Positions 1-10,643 of a DNA stretch of 64,000 bases are shown in pieces. Within the stretch, counting starts at the first letter, position 1. Each line of letters begins with the position of its first letter. A program made the position numbers and the translations under genes. Source of the DNA: Bathymodiolus brooksi (lineage: Eukaryota; Mollusca; Bivalvia; Mytilida; Modiolidae); contig OY804580.1 of assembly GCA_963680875.1 (NCBI GenBank), positions 99,105,353-99,169,352 on the forward strand, written 5' to 3'. The notes beneath the pieces were generated by a model. The model was not told the origin of the DNA and made no database searches. It worked only from the letters and a program-made list of their open reading frames with translations.

Positions 1-590
1 TACAAAATATATATATATATACATGTACGGTATATGCAACCGTGAAAAAAATCAATAGCGCCAAGACATATGAAATATTAATTATACTAAATAAAATATT
101 TCACTGAAGCAAGATAAAATTTAACGAACCAATTTAAATGTGTGTGATTGAGTCAGCCCTGTCATGGCGTCATACACAAAAGGTGGGGAAATGTGTAACA
201 GTCAATGGGTAGATAATTAAAAGAAATTAATTTCAATCTAATTCAGCTCCTTCATGCTAAATGACAATTACATGAAAGGCTGGCAAATATGTATTGGTCT
301 ATGGGCAGATAACTGGAAAAAATTATTTTCAAACTCATTCAGTTCCTTCAAATGATTGAAAATACATAAATAACAATAATAATTTTTATATTGAATACAC
401 AACAAACAGATATCACTAATACAGCTAGGAGATATGCTTTGTATTACAGATACAAACTGTATTTAATCCTGCAATAGTGTGATCTTGAATACTAATAAAG
501 GGGGTCAAATAAACTTCAGTGTTATATAGTCATGGACTTCATTTCTGGTACCTGATTCATGTAGAGCGACAGAAATAAATGGTAACAGTA
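1..590. other. AT-rich DNA, no gene seen
   Basis: A short AT dinucleotide run near the start and an imperfect ~97-bp duplication (around 180-260 and 275-350, AATGGGTAGATAATTA / TATGGGCAGATAACTG). Otherwise nothing recognised. Confidence 0.5.
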
Positions 591-603
591 TAAGATCTGA
601 CGT

Positions 604-702
604 CACAGATGACACCATTCGAAACGATTAGAACAACACTTGTTTCAGTTATTTTCAGGCAATTTGGCAGGTGTTTTGGACTTGTTGATATTGCAGGATA
701 AA
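604..702 (-). repeat. Diverged single relative of the 83-bp satellite monomer, inverted
   Basis: Read on the minus strand: ATCCTGCAATATCAA, then extra sequence, then CCTGAAAATAACTGAAACAA, GTGTTGTTCTAATCG, AATGGTGTCATCTGTGACGT. This follows the satellite monomer order (ATCCTGCAATGTCAA, CTGAAAAGAGCAGAAACAAG, TGTCATTCTAATC, AATGGTGTCATCTATCAC) with substitutions and about 13-16 extra bases. It is a single copy 21.4 kb from the array and outside the CUB gene. Confidence 0.6.
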
Positions 703-705
703 CAC

Positions 706-1590
706 AATATACGTACATTGTGGTTAAAAAACTAGTTTGCACTCGCTGTGAAACAGGCTAAAAAAGCTTGCTTTTCTATCTGTTTCTAAAGCTCTTACAA
801 ATAAATTTTATATTTTCCAACAATGTATGTATATTCAAGGATTTGTATAGTATTTAAATCCTTTGTATATTTATATATTACATACATATACCAGTATAAA
901 AATAGGCACATCCTTTACTAAGTAAATAACTTGTATATTGAGGTTATATTAAAGATGTGTATTATATTTCTAATATCTATATTTACCCACTGCATCCTAA
1001 TTAAATACATGTACAAAAAAAGTTGATAAAAAGGGACATAACTCTGGGTAAAAACTTAAGTTCAACTTGGATCTACATACATGTATTATATATCACAACA
1101 AGTAGATAAAAACTTTTATGTTGTTATTGAAAATTTTAATCTAAACATTTCAGCAGGTGACTAAAAAATAAGTAAAAAAAATATAATGCATGTATTTTCA
1201 ATAATAAAATTAACAACAAAAAATTACTATTTTTGTCGGAATAGTTCCAAAATCTAATATCAAAATCGAAGAAAAAGGCAAAATTGATACCCTAACATAC
1301 AAATACATGACTGCTCACTTTCCTGACTTGTACAGGCACTTCAATTAAAAGTGGCAGGGTTCACTCAATAATTTTTCGTCAATTTCTGTGAAAGGGACCA
1401 ACAGCACCAAACTAATTTTGATGTTTGTTTTATAAATTAAAGTATATAAATTACTGGATTATTTGCGATACTCCCGATTGAATGATCTCTGAGCTAATGA
1501 ACTGTTCAACTCTGAACTATAATATTAGATTTTTTTTAATATTTGATGTTACAAAATGTTTTCATGAAATATGATGTTACTAATAAAAAA
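706..1590. other. AT-rich DNA, no gene seen
   Basis: Low-complexity. A ~50-bp segment at 1,237-1,290 (GTCGGAATAGTTCCAAAATC) recurs at 4,273-4,325, so it is a dispersed repeat. Confidence 0.5.
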
Positions 1591-1595
1591 TTTAA

Positions 1596-1692
1596 AGTTT
1601 GAAGATATCAAAGGGGTAATCAGTATAGCTGTAAATCGAAGGATGCAATACAATGGAAAAAAGACAACAGGCCTAGGACAAACAATAATAAT
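1596..1692 (-). mobile_element. Penelope-like element end fragment, left half (interrupted)
   Basis: Matches the terminal segment seen intact at 12,696-12,895 and 59,729-59,945 (shared AGATATCAAAGGGGTAATC, AATCGAAG, ACAATGG, GGACAAACAA). It breaks off where a DNA element (1,694-2,292) is inserted and resumes at 2,293. Confidence 0.6.
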
Positions 1693-1693
1693 A

Positions 1694-2292
1694 GGTTATT
1701 ATACAGTGTTATGTACAATATGGAAATATATTGTACTCGTCCGTATTGTATTGAAAACCCGCATTGGACTCGACCCAATACAGGTTTTCAATACAATACG
1801 GACGAGTACAATATATTTCCATATTGTACATAACACTGTATAATGACCTATTTATTATACAGCTGAAATGATCAATACTATAACAACAATTTTATGCTTA
1901 ACTTTTAATACAGTCTGAATAGAACAACTGCACAACAATATTTCATTAGGAAAATGTTCTGTATCAATACAGAGCTCATAAACTCTAGAAATGAATTAAA
2001 AACAGCAAAATAACTGATCACAATTATTCTAAACAACTTTCTTTTTTTCCCTCAAACTGCTAAATATCGAACAAAAATCGTCATTTAACATTTTCCGGTT
2101 TGTTTTTGTTTACTAGCAGACGACAAAAATCAGCAAATTACTTCCCTTACATTATGTACAATATGAACTTATCGGGACGTCCAATACGGAAAAAAATATG
2201 GCTTCCGGTTGTACAATACGGGAAAAATAATGTACGGTCACATGTCTTAAATGGGTGTTTTTGATTGGATTAAAATTATAACTGTATAATAA
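1694..2292. mobile_element. Non-autonomous DNA element with a 67-bp-arm hairpin, nested in a retroelement fragment
   Basis: Terminal inverted repeats TTATTATACAGT (1,696-1,707) and ACTGTATAATAA (2,281-2,292). Directly inside the left end lies a near-perfect inverted repeat (1,693-1,759 against 1,783-1,849, one mismatch) that extends with a few mismatches to a ~7-nt loop. No transposase ORF. It interrupts a recognisable retroelement end, so it is younger than that copy. Confidence 0.6.
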
Positions 2293-2362
2293 TCTACAAA
2301 ACACTACTCAGAAAACTAAAGATTAAGTATTAACACGAATCCCACTAAAAACCAAGGGTGAA
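2293..2362 (-). mobile_element. Penelope-like element end fragment, right half
   Basis: Continues the fragment broken at 1,692: TCTACAAAACA, AAACTAAAGAT, ACACGAA, CCCACTAAAAACCA and GGGTGAA match the intact copies in order. Confidence 0.6.
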
Positions 2363-3600
2363 ATATTAATAAATAGTATTCCTTGATAACTTCTACTTTT
2401 TAAAATGTATTTGTTTGGCCTTTATAACACACTTATTCAAGGACCTTGTTTGATAAAAAAAAATGTTTTGCCTTTCCAAACAAACTAATTCAAGAAGACT
2501 GGACCTAGATTTATTTAAAGTATTCTTTTCTTTAATATTTGGTAACATTAGGTATAAATATTTATTGCAAAAAAACTGATCGACACCATATAGATGTATT
2601 ACCATGCAATACAAACAATACCCACACATGTACAAGATCCAGCCTGTGAAAGCCAAAGGACATTCAGGCCTCTACATTAACATATTTTTCAACTTGTCCC
2701 TTTGGACAACTAACTAAAAAAAGTACTTGTCCGACTCAATCTTTTAGGTGTCCGAAAAAATTAATAAAAATTACAAAAACTAGAGAATAATTATCCAGGG
2801 CTCCCACTACTTTCAAATTAGAGGGAGAAGTGACTTCTCTTTCAGAGAGCTCACAGGGAAAAGTGGGAGACAACAGAGAGAAGTGGGGAGACTTCTGGTA
2901 GAAGTCAATTACGATTAATCAAAACATTGTTTCGCGACCCCTCTGAACTCTGACGTTACCCTGCCCAAATTTAGTAAATAGTTAAAGCTGCCTGAACTGA
3001 TTTGTTCTGGGTTTTTTTATTCATAACTACCTTAAGGACATATATTTAATGTCACATTTTTATTTCTGTCTACCTTGATTGAAGTCTTGCATACCAGTGA
3101 TTTTTATATGTACCCCCCCCCCCCCCTTTTTTTCTTTTTGAAATATTACTGTGTTGTGATCCAATACCACACAAATTGTAATAACTCATATTTGTGTTAT
3201 ATAAATCCTTGCTTCTGATAAAAAAAATATACCTAGATAATATATATACCAGTATCTAGGTATATTTTTTTTTACCAGAAACAAGTGCCTGTGATATAGA
3301 TAAAGCAAAGTATTTTATTTAAATTCACAGAGAAATAAAAATTTTAGTGGATCTTTTCAACCAGATCAGGAAAAAGCTTGTAATATTTGTCCATTTCAAA
3401 GGTTTCAATATATCCCAAAAGCCTAAATCAAGTCCTCTATCGTATTTTGCACAAAAGACTAGTTTAAATTTGGCGCCAAATTGATATTCGATATTTTTAC
3501 ATGTCCGTTCCGGAGTGATTCTTGTTCTTATATTTCAAATATTGATATTTCCGTTCACTAAAGCATTTCTGAGATTGCGATTTTAATTTTGTCAATGTCC
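2363..3600. other. AT-rich intergenic DNA with simple repeats
   Basis: Contains a repeat-like GA-rich block (2,798-2,915, GGGAGAAGTGACTTCTCT), a C14/T run at 3,113-3,135 and the hairpin at 3,208-3,285. No supported gene. Confidence 0.5.
3208..3285. repeat. Hairpin, ~32-bp arms
   Basis: CTTGCTTCTGATAAAAAAAA-TATACCTAGATA pairs with TATCTAGGTATA-TTTTTTTTTACCAGAAACAAG, around a ~13-nt AT loop. Possibly a small MITE. Confidence 0.7.
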
Positions 3601-3798
3601 TTGAACTTCATCAAAGCATGGAGGAACGATAAATGATACACAATAAAAGAGTTTTGATCTGGCGTTTTACTTTAGTTTTAATCAAAATAAATTATAGATC
3701 AATTGGAGATCAAACAGGGCTCTTTTATACAACAAACCCAGTATTTTATACCAGTGGAAATAGATTTATCCTTCGTACCGGCACATTTGGGGATTTTT

Positions 3799-3947
3799 TC
3801 ACTTGTCCCGTCGGACAACCGTAATACAAAATCTACTTGTCCGACGTCAGTTTTCACTGGTACCGAACAATCGGACAACCGTAATACAAAATCTACTTGT
3901 CCGACATCAGTTTTCACTGGTACCTAACAATCGGACAAGCGTTAATG
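3799..3947. repeat. 60-bp tandem repeat, about 2.3 copies
   Basis: TCGGACAACCGTAATACAAA starts at 3,811 and 3,871, and in part at 3,931. Each unit holds the inverted pair TCGGACAA / TTGTCCGA, so single units can form hairpins. A related CTTGTCC...GGACAA segment is at 2,693-2,760. Confidence 0.8.
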
Positions 3948-4158
3948 TCGAGGCCTGATTGTAAAATGAGTACAAAATATATATTTTACCATTATATGAG
4001 CTATGCCATGCAGATTGGTTATGATGTCTATCACTGGTACATGAATCTAGTCTATCTAGGGTTATTTGTATGTTGCTGTATGTTAATGGTGATTCTACAT
4101 GTTTATCAGCATGTTGGTTACTTTGATCTCCTAGGGAGCAATCATTTGTGGTACTTAC

Positions 4159-4232
4159 AGGGGCACCAGAGGGGATAAAGCTCTTGTGAAGTGTTTCGTA
4201 AGCTGCATGCAATCCTGACCCTTTGGTTACCC
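4159..4232 (-). CDS. Candidate coding exon B of the same minus-strand gene
   Basis: 74 nt between a TTCATATTTAG acceptor and a strong CCCCT|GTAAGTA donor on the minus strand. Entering in phase 1, which is the phase left by exon A, it reads (G)VTKGSGLHAAYETLHKSF followed by IPSGAP, with no stop, and exits in phase 0. Exact phase agreement and good splice sites are the support. The 3-kb gap and the lack of a recognised domain keep confidence low. No following exon could be identified between 1 and 4,158. Confidence 0.35.
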
Positions 4233-4239
4233 CTAAATA

Positions 4240-5870
4240 TGAATAAAATGAAAAACAAAAAATACCACACTGTCGGAACAATTCCAAAATAAAATATCAA
4301 AATCGTAGAAAGAGGCAAAATCGATATATGAATGAAATGCATTAAAAAGCCATTATACAATTTTTCGTTAGGTATCAAAATTACAAAAATATATTAAATT
4401 GTGTTGAATTCAATCTAATCCCAAAATAATTCAAGGAAGCCATAGTTTGTATACATGTAGTGTGAACATGGGCAACATTATTTCCGCAAATATTTTATCA
4501 CGAGCGATAGTAAGGGATAAAATGCAACGAAAATACTGTTATCCACCCACGTTAAAACATTATACAAACTATGGTTTCTATGAATAATCATTCTAATAGG
4601 AAAAATCTAACACATTTTTAAAAGTGGAAGTCAGTAATGGAAATGCATGTCATAGCAAAATCATGTCATTACATATTAGAATTTAAAAAAATTGAAATTT
4701 TCTTATTTTTTTTACATCTAGCTATCCAAAAACATCTAATAGCATAGCCATTCTGTATCAGGTAACATTTAAGTGAACAATCAGTGATAAGGCTACTAAA
4801 TTTTGAGGTACATTTTTTTTTTGTAATACACAGCATACAGTGGAACTCCCTAAAACAAGAATCCTAAGAAAACTTCCCAAGCTTTAATTTATTCATCTTG
4901 AATTATAATTTATTCCCTATATAATCAGCTTAAAATATACATCTTCTGAAAACTGTTCCCTCCTTATTTTTAAATTACTGGTCATATTTTTCTGACAAAA
5001 AAAAATACAAAATTTACTGCAATAAAAAAAATCCTCCCAGAATTGGCCTTGAAATCGCTAGTGATTCAGCTAGGCACCAGTGTTAGGACAATTTCTTAAA
5101 TTGAAGAAATTGTTCTGAAGAACTTTATATAAAAATTATTTTAATTATTAAAGAATGTCCTGTAGACATTTTAATAAACTGGCAATGTTCCTGAAGAATT
5201 CAAAGTCTAGCTGAAACACTGCTCTATGTGTACATAACTTATTGCAATAAACACAAAATCCTCTAAGAATTGGCCTTGAAATCTCTATGTGTATCCGGTC
5301 ATCCATAACATGATATCAAGTTACAATCGTAATAGTCAATAAATGACAATCTGATTAAAGAAAGGAAATATTTATTACACTGTAATCTTTGAGTAAACAA
5401 AGGGTGATGACATGTTAATTGATAAAAGATGATTTAAATGGGTCTTTATTTAACACTAACAGTAAATTTTTTGGCGTAACCTGTTTGTTAAAAATATTGT
5501 ATTGCATTCAGCGTCATGATCACGCAAATTTTGAAAGAATTTCCATCTAAAATATAAGAGAAGTTGTCCACATAAACGTCTTGATGTAATATTGTAAGTG
5601 AAAATGGCCAATACATGTACCTCTTTAAAAAAAATCCTTCATATCTTAATAAGCAAGTATGCAAAGTTTTGATGAATAGCCATTTAAAATGCAAGAAGAG
5701 TTGCACTTACAAACTTTTGAGATGGACAGACCGGATGAAAACAATATTTCTCCTCCAGAAAGGGGGGGGGGGGGCATAATAACATGTAATTTTGTTATTC
5801 CTCACAATAAGACAGACAAGAGTTTATTACCTTGGGTAGTATAACACTTGGACAAACAACTTAGATGTTA
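4240..5870. other. AT-rich DNA, presumed intron of the minus-strand gene
   Basis: Includes a G12 run (5,762-5,773) and direct repeats around 5,030 and 5,250 (AATCCTC...AGAATTGGCCTTGAAATC). No supported exon. Confidence 0.4.
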
Positions 5871-5877
5871 TTAATAA

Positions 5878-6090
5878 ACTGGTTTTATTACTAATACTGA
5901 TCAATATGTCGTAAATAAAACATGCATGTTCCCAAACAAGAAAATGAGGCGCATAAGAACCCACTCACTTGGAGTAAAATGTGAAAAAATTAATGATGAT
6001 GGACAATGGGTGCCAACTAATACTAAAAACTCAACTGAAATTAGCCTTAGTGAGCTAAATGATTTTGGTGATAATTATACTGGTACATAA
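5878..6090 (+). other. Small coding-like ORF, unassigned
   Basis: An open frame of 70 codons (no stop from 5,878) with ATG at 5,944 reading MRRIRTHSLGVKCEKINDDG to LNDFGDNYTGT and TAA. Its balanced composition is unlike the AT-rich flanks. It could be a last exon or a transposon relic; no convincing acceptor or homology was recognised. Confidence 0.25.
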
Positions 6091-6216
6091 AATATTTTTA
6101 TATTACATGAATTGTAAGCCATACATGCTATAATATTATTATAAAATGGTAACATAACAAAATACCAGCAACCATGGCAACATGAACGTTGGGTTTCTTA
6201 AAAATAAGGTTATGTT

Positions 6217-6480
6217 TAGGTTTATGGTGGTTAACGACACTTTCAACAATATTTCAGTTATATCGTAGCGGTCAGTTTTATTGGTAGAGGAAACCAGAGT
6301 CAGAGAGTGCCCGGAGAAAACCAACGACATACCACAAGTTACAGACAAACTTTATCACATATGTATCGAGTACACCTCGCCATGAAGGGGGTTCGAACTC
6401 ACAACATTAGTGGTGATAGGCACTGATTGCACAGGTAGTCATAAATCCAACTACCATATGATCACGACCACAACAGCCCC
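6217..6480 (-). mobile_element. SINE family A copy
   Basis: Tail at the left (GGTTAACGACACTTTCAACA, ATATTTCAGTTATATCG), body GGAGAAAACCAACGACAT, head at the right with B box (reverse of GGTTCGAACTC) and GGTAGTCATAAATCCAACTA. Full-length or nearly so. Confidence 0.8.
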
Positions 6481-6680
6481 TCTTAAAAATTAGACCATCC
6501 ACATAAAATATGTTTGGTTTGCTGTAGCATCATCCATGACTGACCTATGCAAAATATTTCATCAAGAAACATAAGGTAACTTACCTCAAATATTTCAAAT
6601 CTGGTTGTGGAATTTAAGTGTGACCTAATATGACTTTTTTTTCAAAGATTCACAAACATGATAACATGCTTTATAATTCC

Positions 6681-6903
6681 TACAGTACAGACATACCAAT
6701 TTCCATGGTAAATCACTGTGATTGATGTATCACTCATATTTTGCTCTGATTTACATATCTTCAAACATTCTTATGTATTTATAGTGCTACCAACTATCAT
6801 CCAAATGCAAAAGAAAGGAAGTAATCAAACAGAACAAAAGTTATATCAATATCACAAAGAAAATTGATACACCTATCACAGTATGCCTCTGACTGTAGCG
6901 TAC
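6681..6903. mobile_element. Older copy of the 11,440 MITE family
   Basis: TACAGTACAGACATACC, TAAATCACTGTGATTGATGT, CAACTATCATCCAAATGCAA and CTATCACAGTATGCCTCTGA correspond in order to the intact copy at 11,440-11,652, with more substitutions. Confidence 0.7.
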
Positions 6904-6932
6904 TATAGTACATTGCATACACATTTCTCGGA

Positions 6933-7180
6933 GCCATCACGGACGTGAACGTATGGTAGTTGGATTTACAACTACCTGTGCAATCAGTGCCTATCACATC
7001 TAAAGTTGTGAGTTCGAACCTCATTCATGAGGTGTACTAAACACAACATTATATATATATATATGTGATAAAGTTTATCAGTGACTTGCAACAGGTCTGT
7101 GGTTTTCCTCCACCAATAAAACTGACCACCACGTTATAACTGAAATATTGTTGAAAGTGACCTTAAGCACCATAAACCTA
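6933..7180 (+). mobile_element. SINE family A copy between 28-bp direct repeats
   Basis: Head CACGGACGTGAACGTATGGT, B box GAGTTCGAACCTC, body AGGTCTGTGGTTTTCCTCC, tail TATAACTGAAATATTGTTGA. ACTATAGTACATTGCATAC and ACATTTCTC (6,902-6,929) recurs at 7,182-7,209 with two mismatches: a 28-bp flanking duplication. Confidence 0.8.
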
Positions 7181-7213
7181 AACTATAGTACATTGTATAC
7201 ATATTTCTCACAC

Positions 7214-7438
7214 CTCTAGATCTATGAGCATCTGTATATGAATAGCTGAGTGCACTGGTACCCTGAAATGTTGTTCCTACTGACGATTCAAAGTGTGTGT
7301 CGTAGTTGACAACTGTGTCAAAAGAGTCTAACTCTGTATGAGGCGAACACTCTCCCTCTTCAAACGTAACTTGCTGAAGAGTCAGCTCAAATGGCTCCAT
7401 AGAAACGACAAAAATCCCTCATTACCTAGACCTGCTAC
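7214..7438 (-). CDS. Candidate coding exon A of an unrecognised minus-strand gene
   Basis: On the minus strand a TTTTTTTGCAG acceptor is followed by a short leader with an in-frame stop and then ATG at 7,400. The frame reads MEPFELTLQQVTFEEGE onward for 62 codons and ends AGAG|GTGTGAG in phase 1. It is less AT-rich than the surrounding DNA, and its composition is acidic and Ser/Thr-rich. Because of the in-frame stop just upstream, ATG 7,400 looks like the true start, so this would be the first coding exon after a 5'-UTR intron. No family recognised. A SINE (6,933-7,180) is inserted in the following intron, close to the donor. Confidence 0.4.
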
Positions 7439-7968
7439 CTGCAAAAAAAGTTTATAAATATGAATTTATACGAATAGCCATATAAATTTTATATACATTG
7501 TGTATCTCTAATTTAATTCAACATGGTCAAGACACCAATGCAATAGGGATCTTTAGCTTGATTGATGCTATAGAAAAAATATCAAAATCTGCCAACAATT
7601 GAGTTCATGATCATTTTTTTTAATTGTAGTTTTATATATGAAAGATACCGGGAAAATTAGAAGCGTCCATGACTCCAAAGTATGTGCACTAAATCACAGA
7701 CGGCATTGAGAATGTTAAGAAAGAATTTGTTCATTTTGTCATCAGGCAAAACATGGACCATTTACCTTGGGAGGGAGCATAGTATTGGATTAGTAATGAA
7801 TGGTCATATATACAGTGTATATTGTTATTTTTATTAAAGTGAATCAAATTGAAAATGTCAACAATTTGAAAATTAACCTTCAAACTGCATAGAATTTCTG
7901 GCAATCTTCACTCTCGATCTTACACAAGTCTTACATAGAAAGATAGTCTGGCCATACTGGTACACCCT

Positions 7969-8149
7969 AAGGCCTAGAGTAGACCGAATTATTCTGTCTT
8001 TTTATCATTCTATATTTATCTTTTACTTATCGGACTTTTTCAGCATAAAAAAATAAAAATAAACATAAAAAGTCAGATAAGTAAAAGATAAATATAGAAT
8101 GATAGAAAGGGCTTTCTAAACAACAGAATAATTCAGTCTACCTAAGCCC
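7969..8149. mobile_element. Foldback element
   Basis: GTAGACCGAATTATTCTGT and TTATCATTCTATATTTATCT, then TTTTACTTATCGGACTTTTT are mirrored on the right by AAAAAGTCAGATAAGTAAAA, AGATAAATATAGAATGATAG and ACAGAATAATTCAGTCTAC. The right arm has about 13 extra bases. Confidence 0.75.
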
Positions 8150-8900
8150 TAACAATACATATAATACTGAATTTTATAATATTTACTCTACCCCGATGAC
8201 CATATGCCAGTACTGCAGTAGTGGATCATTGTCAACGTACTTTGATACAGATACAAAGTCACAGATTAAAAATACACAATTGCCACATTCCCCCATCTCA
8301 CCAATATTTGCACAGGAATGCAGATGATAATCTGAGTTCTCAAGATTTATTTGGTATAACAGTTAACATACAAGTTACTACACAGTATGAAATCGTGACA
8401 TGAAATTGTTGATTGTTGGTGAAACAGGATGTCAAAATTCGATTGACGAATGCATTCATTATTTGCCAAGAAAATGCCCAAAACGAAAATATGAAAAAAT
8501 AGTCATGCATGCAAAATTTCTATCCAAATACCAGTGGAAAGTACCATTATCTGAAGGTCTGTTTACTTGTCGGTGCAAGCGTAAATATTTGGTTTGCTGT
8601 CACTTCCTGCCATGTTGATAATAAAAATAAAATGTGTCTATCTAGTTCCGTAATCATTCTGAATGTTTCAGTGATTATCTCCCTTTGGGGTTTTTTCTGT
8701 CTGGATTTCTGTTTCATATTCATTCACATTGTCAACTTTACATGCTTACATTTTCATATATAATTTATATTAAATTCAGTTTCATTCAGAAGTATTTTCA
8801 ACCTGTCATTAAAAATTAATTTGCATTGCCGAGATCGGGGACTAGAGACATATTTCATAAATATGATTTTTGGTATGTTTCAGTTCTGATTTCGCGGGAC
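8150..8900. other. Region between the two divergent genes
   Basis: Probably holds the 5' ends of both the minus-strand gene and the CUB gene. CACTTCCTGCCATGTTG (8,598-8,615) resembles ETS plus YY1-type sites, but no TATA box or confirmed start is visible. Confidence 0.3.
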
Positions 8901-8911
8901 TTTCAACAGAG

Positions 8912-8926
8912 ATGAAATCATCATGA
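8912..8926 (+). promoter_or_regulatory. Four-codon uORF overlapping the CUB gene start
   Basis: ATGAAATCATCATGA: the stop of the uORF overlaps the main ATG (ATGA arrangement), which would allow termination-reinitiation control. It counts only if the transcript includes this ATG. Confidence 0.45.
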
Positions 8927-8982
8927 TTGTCAGAACTTTTCTGTTATTCATATTCCTTGATATTTTTTCATTGAATTTAAAG
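8923..8982 (+). CDS. CUB membrane protein, exon 1 (signal peptide)
   Basis: Twenty codons starting MIVRTFLLFIFLDIFSLNLK: one Arg followed by a hydrophobic run, typical of a secretory signal peptide. The exon ends AAG|GTAAGC, a good donor, in phase 0. This ATG is chosen because it is in frame with the hydrophobic leader. An upstream ATG at 8,912 opens a four-codon uORF whose TGA (8,924-8,926) overlaps this start. A possible acceptor (TATGTTTCAG) ends at 8,883, so an untranslated upstream exon is likely. The promoter cannot be placed. Confidence 0.75.
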
Positions 8983-9741
8983 GTAAGCTATGATCTACAA
9001 ACACCTGAAAATAAATGCATAGCAATGCACAAGAAAGAGAACAGTTTAAAGTAGAAAACCAATCTTTTGTAAAGATAAAGTTCTTTATAAAATAAATATT
9101 TGGGTACTTGGTTGTCTAAGTGGAAGGTGCACTCGATATATGCAAATATCAAGTTTTTTTTTTTTTAGCTGACTTAAGTTATACTGTACTGTAGACAGGT
9201 AAAAAATTGTTTTAACAGAATATTTCAAATTTCGTCCTTTTTACTTTATACCATGTTTTGTAAATTTCGCTTTGAATTATGCCTTGGTTTCTTTTGATTT
9301 TTGATATTTATTTCTTAAAGCAAATGCTGAAATGGTTTTGAAAACATTTATCATTTTTGTGGTGTGAATAAAGGAAAGATAACAGAATAACATAATAAAA
9401 AGATGTGAACGTAAATGAATGAATGCTCTTTCAATTTTAGCAGGTATCATCAAATAATTTACACTAGAAAGGTTTTTATTATGTTGTTCGAAATTGTGTC
9501 CGGATCTAGGTCATAGTGACTAAAACAGGGTCGTGAAAATCTGTTTAAAACCCATAACAATGCATTGAATAATATATGGGCTATGATGCAAAAGGAATAT
9601 TGGTGTTTAATCTGAAATATGAACATGTAATCAGCTTCATCAGTTTGGTCAAATTTATTATCAAATGTAAATATCATCGAAATTGTTCGTAATTGCATCC
9701 GGTGAGGCTAGTTTATTTCAAGTCGAGTGTTACAAATGGAA

Positions 9742-9845
9742 AAAATCCAACTAAGTGTGTTAGTCAAGTGGACATCATTTCATTTAATGTAACTTGTTCT
9801 CGCCATGATATACATTGTAGCTGAAAAATTGTTCACTCTCATCTA
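9742..9845 (+). mobile_element. SINE family B 3' fragment
   Basis: AAATCCAACTAAGTGTGTTA, GTGGACATCATTTCAT and CTTGTTCTCGCCATGATATA, then AGCTGAAAAATTG, as in the 3' half of the 44,757 copy. Intron 1. Confidence 0.65.
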
Positions 9846-10525
9846 TTTATGCAAGGAAACAAAAACCAGTGTTCTAGGATTCCCCGTCATCCATGGCAAT
9901 TAGTGAATGTTTGTCCGGGCAAAGTGGATTTCCAAACCTTAGTTGTCTGTGGGCAAGTAAATTTCAACGACTGGACTGAGCAGTTCATTTCAAATTATTT
10001 CTAAATTTTCTAATTTGCATAATCATACACATGAAGAACCAAACTTTTATTTAAAATCGTGTTTTCATACAAGATTGTCATCAGCAGTTCAAGGGATATT
10101 ATAGTGTGGAAATAAAGGAAATATGTGTGGTCAATGTCAGGAAAATGCTTGTTCAGTTTTGGTGTTTTCCTCCTTTATTCCAGTAATTGACGGAGCACTC
10201 CCACTTAGGATATTATAAACTTACTTTAATTTATTAATTTAATAATTTGAATAAAATAAAATTTATATTTAAAAGAAAAAGAATTTATGGTAAAATAAGG
10301 TTGCACACAATCCACAGATTGTAAATGTATGGCTCTCAACAATGGAAATTTAAATGGATAAAAACTAAAGAGACAAAATATATAGTGATGCTATAGGAAC
10401 CATTTTGAAAAGCTCATTTGTTTGGCCCTATTATGATGGACCAAAGGATGAAATGCGCTGATGATATTGCATTGTACAAAGATTACACATAACAGCTTTA
10501 TTACTGGATCATTAATACCTTTCCA

Positions 10526-10643
10526 GTCACATGCGACAGGTCTGTGGTTTTCTCTGGGTACTCCCGTTTCCTTCATCAATAAAATTCACCGCCACGATAT
10601 ATATCTGAAAAATTGTTGAAAGTGACGTTAAACACCATAGCCC
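10526..10643 (+). mobile_element. 5'-truncated SINE family A with target duplication
   Basis: CACATGCGACAGGTCTGTGG to GACGTTAAACACCATAG. ATTAATACCTTTC (10,511-10,523) recurs as ATTAATGCCTTTC (10,644-10,656), so this is a true short insertion. Intron 1. Confidence 0.8.

Noticed and set aside
1571..1843. 90-codon ORF on the + strand
   Set aside because: It crosses a retroelement relic into a transposon hairpin; no coding signature.
3540..3610. Possible terminal minus-strand exon F-K-D-I-D-K-I-K-I-A-I-S-E-M-L
   Set aside because: Acceptor context is poor and 15 residues without homology are not enough to extend the minus-strand gene.
5500..5566. Possible minus-strand exon reading W-K-F-F-Q-N-L-R-D-H-D-A-E-C
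   Set aside because: Splice sites are plausible, but its phase (2 to 2) does not fit between exons A and B (phase 1 to 1), and a 66-nt open frame is weak evidence.
8560..8615. Minus-strand first exon starting M-A-G-S-D-S-K-P-N-I-Y
   Set aside because: It runs into a stop after 16 codons, and splicing its possible donor to exon A gives an immediate stop, so it cannot be the coding start of that gene; it may still be 5' UTR.
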